From NCBI GenBank assembly GCA_963575745.1, contig CAUYUJ010020611.1, forward strand, positions 1 through 64,000: a stretch of DNA of 64,000 nt, read 5' to 3'. Below the pieces are notes generated by a model. The model searched no databases. It worked only from the letters and a program-made list of their open reading frames with translations, and was not told the origin of the DNA. The position numbers and the translations under genes were made by a program. Positions 62,183-64,000 of this stretch are shown here, piece after piece. Numbering within the stretch: position 1 is the first letter of the stretch; every line of letters starts with the position of its first letter. This DNA is from Prorocentrum cordatum. Its lineage: Eukaryota; Sar; Dinophyceae; Prorocentrales; Prorocentraceae.

Positions 62183-63363
62183 GACCAGGTTGACGGTTCA
62201 CCGCCTGCGCCAGTTGGCAAGGAAAATCTCGACGGACCTTTTGGTGACGTTTGGTCGGTTGAAAATTTTGTTCTCGAAATTCAACCATTCGTTAGAGCTC
62301 TAGTATTTTTCCCGTGATATTCGATCTTTTTCCCGCTCGCCATCTTGATCTCAGCTCGATCGGGTACCTTTTACTGCCAAAAAGCATTCCGGCGGGATCG
62401 GCCGTTTCGAGTCATCTTGATACGCGCTGTCGGTATACTGAACATAACTCGAGATACAGGACAGCTACAGAGCTGGTGCGCACAGCTTATCGATGCAGAA
62501 TGATCAGGCGCGTTCGTCTGTTGCATCCAGAGGTCTGAACTCGTTCTCTGGCCGAGCTAGGTCCCCAAACCCATTCGTATTATTCGAGTCATCTTGACAT
62601 GCGCTCTCGGTTTTCTATACTTATCTCGAGCTATATGAGAGCTACAGATCGCATACTTACAGAAACCAATTCAGAATCATCAGTCGCGTTTGTCTGTTGA
62701 ATACAGAGCTCTGAACTCGGTCTGCTGCCCGATCTGGAATCGCGAAACTGTTCGTATTGTTCGAGTCATCTTGAGAGGTGCTGTCGGTTTTCTTCAGTTA
62801 ACTCGTGTCGTGGGGGGGGGCTACAGTGCTGGTAGTCACAGGAATCGATTCGGAGAGATCAGGCGCGTCCGCCTGTCGAATCGAGAGCTCTGAACTCGGT
62901 CTGCTGCCCGAACTAGATCCGCGAAACTATTCGTATTGTTCGAGTCATTATGAGAGGTGTTGTCGGTGTTCTGCATTTAGCTCGGGCTTTAGGGGCATCT
63001 GCTGGGCTGGTAATCACAGGAATCGATTTGGAGACATCAGACGCGTCCGCCTGTTGCACATTCAGAGGTCTGAACTCGGTCTAATAATCGAGCTAGGTTT
63101 GCTAAACTATAAGTATTATTCGAGTCATCTTGAGAGCTGTCGATTTACGCGCGTAACTCGGGCTGTAGGAGAGCTACAGAGCCTGTACAGAAGACAATCC
63201 AGAAACATATTGGGGGCGTTCGGCTGTTGCATCGAGAGGTCTGAAATCGCTAGGGCTGAAAAACCATCCGTTCTCTACAATTTTTTTAGACATTATATAT
63301 TGTCAGGAAGCTCTACGAGTCCCCCGGCGGTAAGAAAGGTTGACGGTGTACCGCCGGCGCCCA
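62183..63363 (+). repeat. Right half of split stem-loop, satellite unit U18, stem-loop
   Basis: GACCAGGTTG and right arm (TTCACCGCCTGCGCC), leader, five to six monomers, GGAAGCTCTACGAG, stem-loop at 63324-63357. Confidence 0.85.
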
Positions 63364-64000
63364 GTTGGTCGACCCGGCCTTAAGAGACAAAGTGACAATT
63401 TCCTAAGATTTGAAAGTTATTTGATGATTCATTTTGAGAAACCAGATTTTTCTCACCTGTAGTGGGTTATGCCGCGTCTGCCAGTCAAATTCTCAGGTCC
63501 GTAGCTGCAGTATAACTATCGAAAGACTTGAGGGAACCGAATTTGGATGATTTTCTACTCTTGCTTCAGAAGCTTCCTGCATGTGTTCTGAGGAGCGCTG
63601 TGCAAAAAAAGAGCTCTACGAGTTGCCCGGCGGAAACCTGGTTGACGGTTTACCGCCGGTTCCCAGTTGGTCGACCCGGCCTTAAGAGACAAAGTGACAA
63701 CTTTGGGTCGGTTTTGCGAAGATTTCAAAGATATTTGACAACTCATTTTGAGAAAAAATAAAAAATCGCACGTGTAATGGGTTATGACACGTGCGCCTGT
63801 AACATTTCCAGGCCCGTAGGTGCAGTATTACTATCAAAACACTTGGAGCAACCGATGTCAGATAAAAATCGAAAAACGTTTTTTTCCATCTTTTCGGGCC
63901 TCGCCCCAGAAGCTTCCTTCATGTGTTCCGAGGAGCGCGGTGTCAGAAAAGAGCTCCACGAGGGTCCCGGCGGTGACCTGGTCGCCTCGGATTCGATGCC
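63364..64000 (+). repeat. Two blocks B with stem-loops, window edge
   Basis: Block B copies to about 63610 and 63955, with a stem-loop at 63627-63659 after the first. After the second, the left arm and CCTGGT are present (63967-63982), but the sequence then departs from the expected TGACGG. This may be the start of another insertion, cut by the window end. Confidence 0.7.

Noticed and set aside
1-64000. tRNA, rRNA or snRNA genes
   Set aside because: No cloverleaf, box A/B pair or recognisable rRNA or snRNA core was seen by eye; a covariance-model scan was not possible.

Overview
This window is eukaryotic and is almost entirely repetitive and mobile DNA. I see no ordinary host gene, no rRNA, no tRNA and no bacterial signals. 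The best guess for the source is a dinoflagellate alga or a similarly repeat-rich protist. The reasons are non-LTR retrotransposons with an unusual reverse transcriptase and C-terminus, a very GC-rich tyrosine-recombinase retroelement, and inferred introns that mostly use GC-AG rather than GT-AG borders. This is inference, and no marker gene confirms it.

Layout. The substrate is a mosaic array, all in one orientation. (1) About 18 long units of roughly 1 kb are built from diverged ~177-bp satellite monomers, preceded by a ~100-bp leader. (2) Between them lie shorter non-coding blocks, called here B, C and D. (3) Most boundaries carry a ~34-bp stem-loop with arms CCGGCGGTAA / TTACCGCCGG around a loop containing AAGGTTGACGG or CCAGGTTGACGG. 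I count about 25 recognisable stem-loops plus several that are split or halved.

Into this array have gone seven non-LTR retrotransposons: E1 661-2238, E2 3800-6727, E3 10272-16325, E4 21581-23133, E5 33342-34457, E6 37402-43520 and E7 45535-62182. Six of the seven sit at the stem-loop and point the same way, so these elements appear to target it. Where enough sequence survives they encode ORF1 (coiled coil), then in the same frame after a single UGA-C codon an ORF2 with an EEP endonuclease, a reverse transcriptase with WADN/WADS in place of FADD, and an RNase H-like domain whose two halves are in swapped (circularly permuted) order. E6 is complete and open throughout. The others are truncated or carry stops and frameshifts.

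E7 is split by a 10.5-kb, very GC-rich tyrosine-recombinase retroelement (48157-58689). It has split direct repeats A1 ... B1-A2-B2, as in Ngaro/PAT-type elements. It encodes a Gag-like protein, a YVDD reverse transcriptase with a canonical-order RNase H, an unknown 160-residue protein and a tyrosine recombinase. Its gag and pol frames are broken by about 16 segments of 48-105 nt with GT/GC...AG borders. Removing them restores both frames exactly, so they are probably micro-introns, which is odd for an element that copies itself through RNA. A1 and A2 look identical and the host gene is cut cleanly, so the insertion is recent.

History as I read it: satellite and stem-loop array first, then repeated stem-loop-targeted LINE insertions, local duplication (20.3-24.4 kb) and one small inversion (19334-19811), and lastly the recombinase element inside E7.
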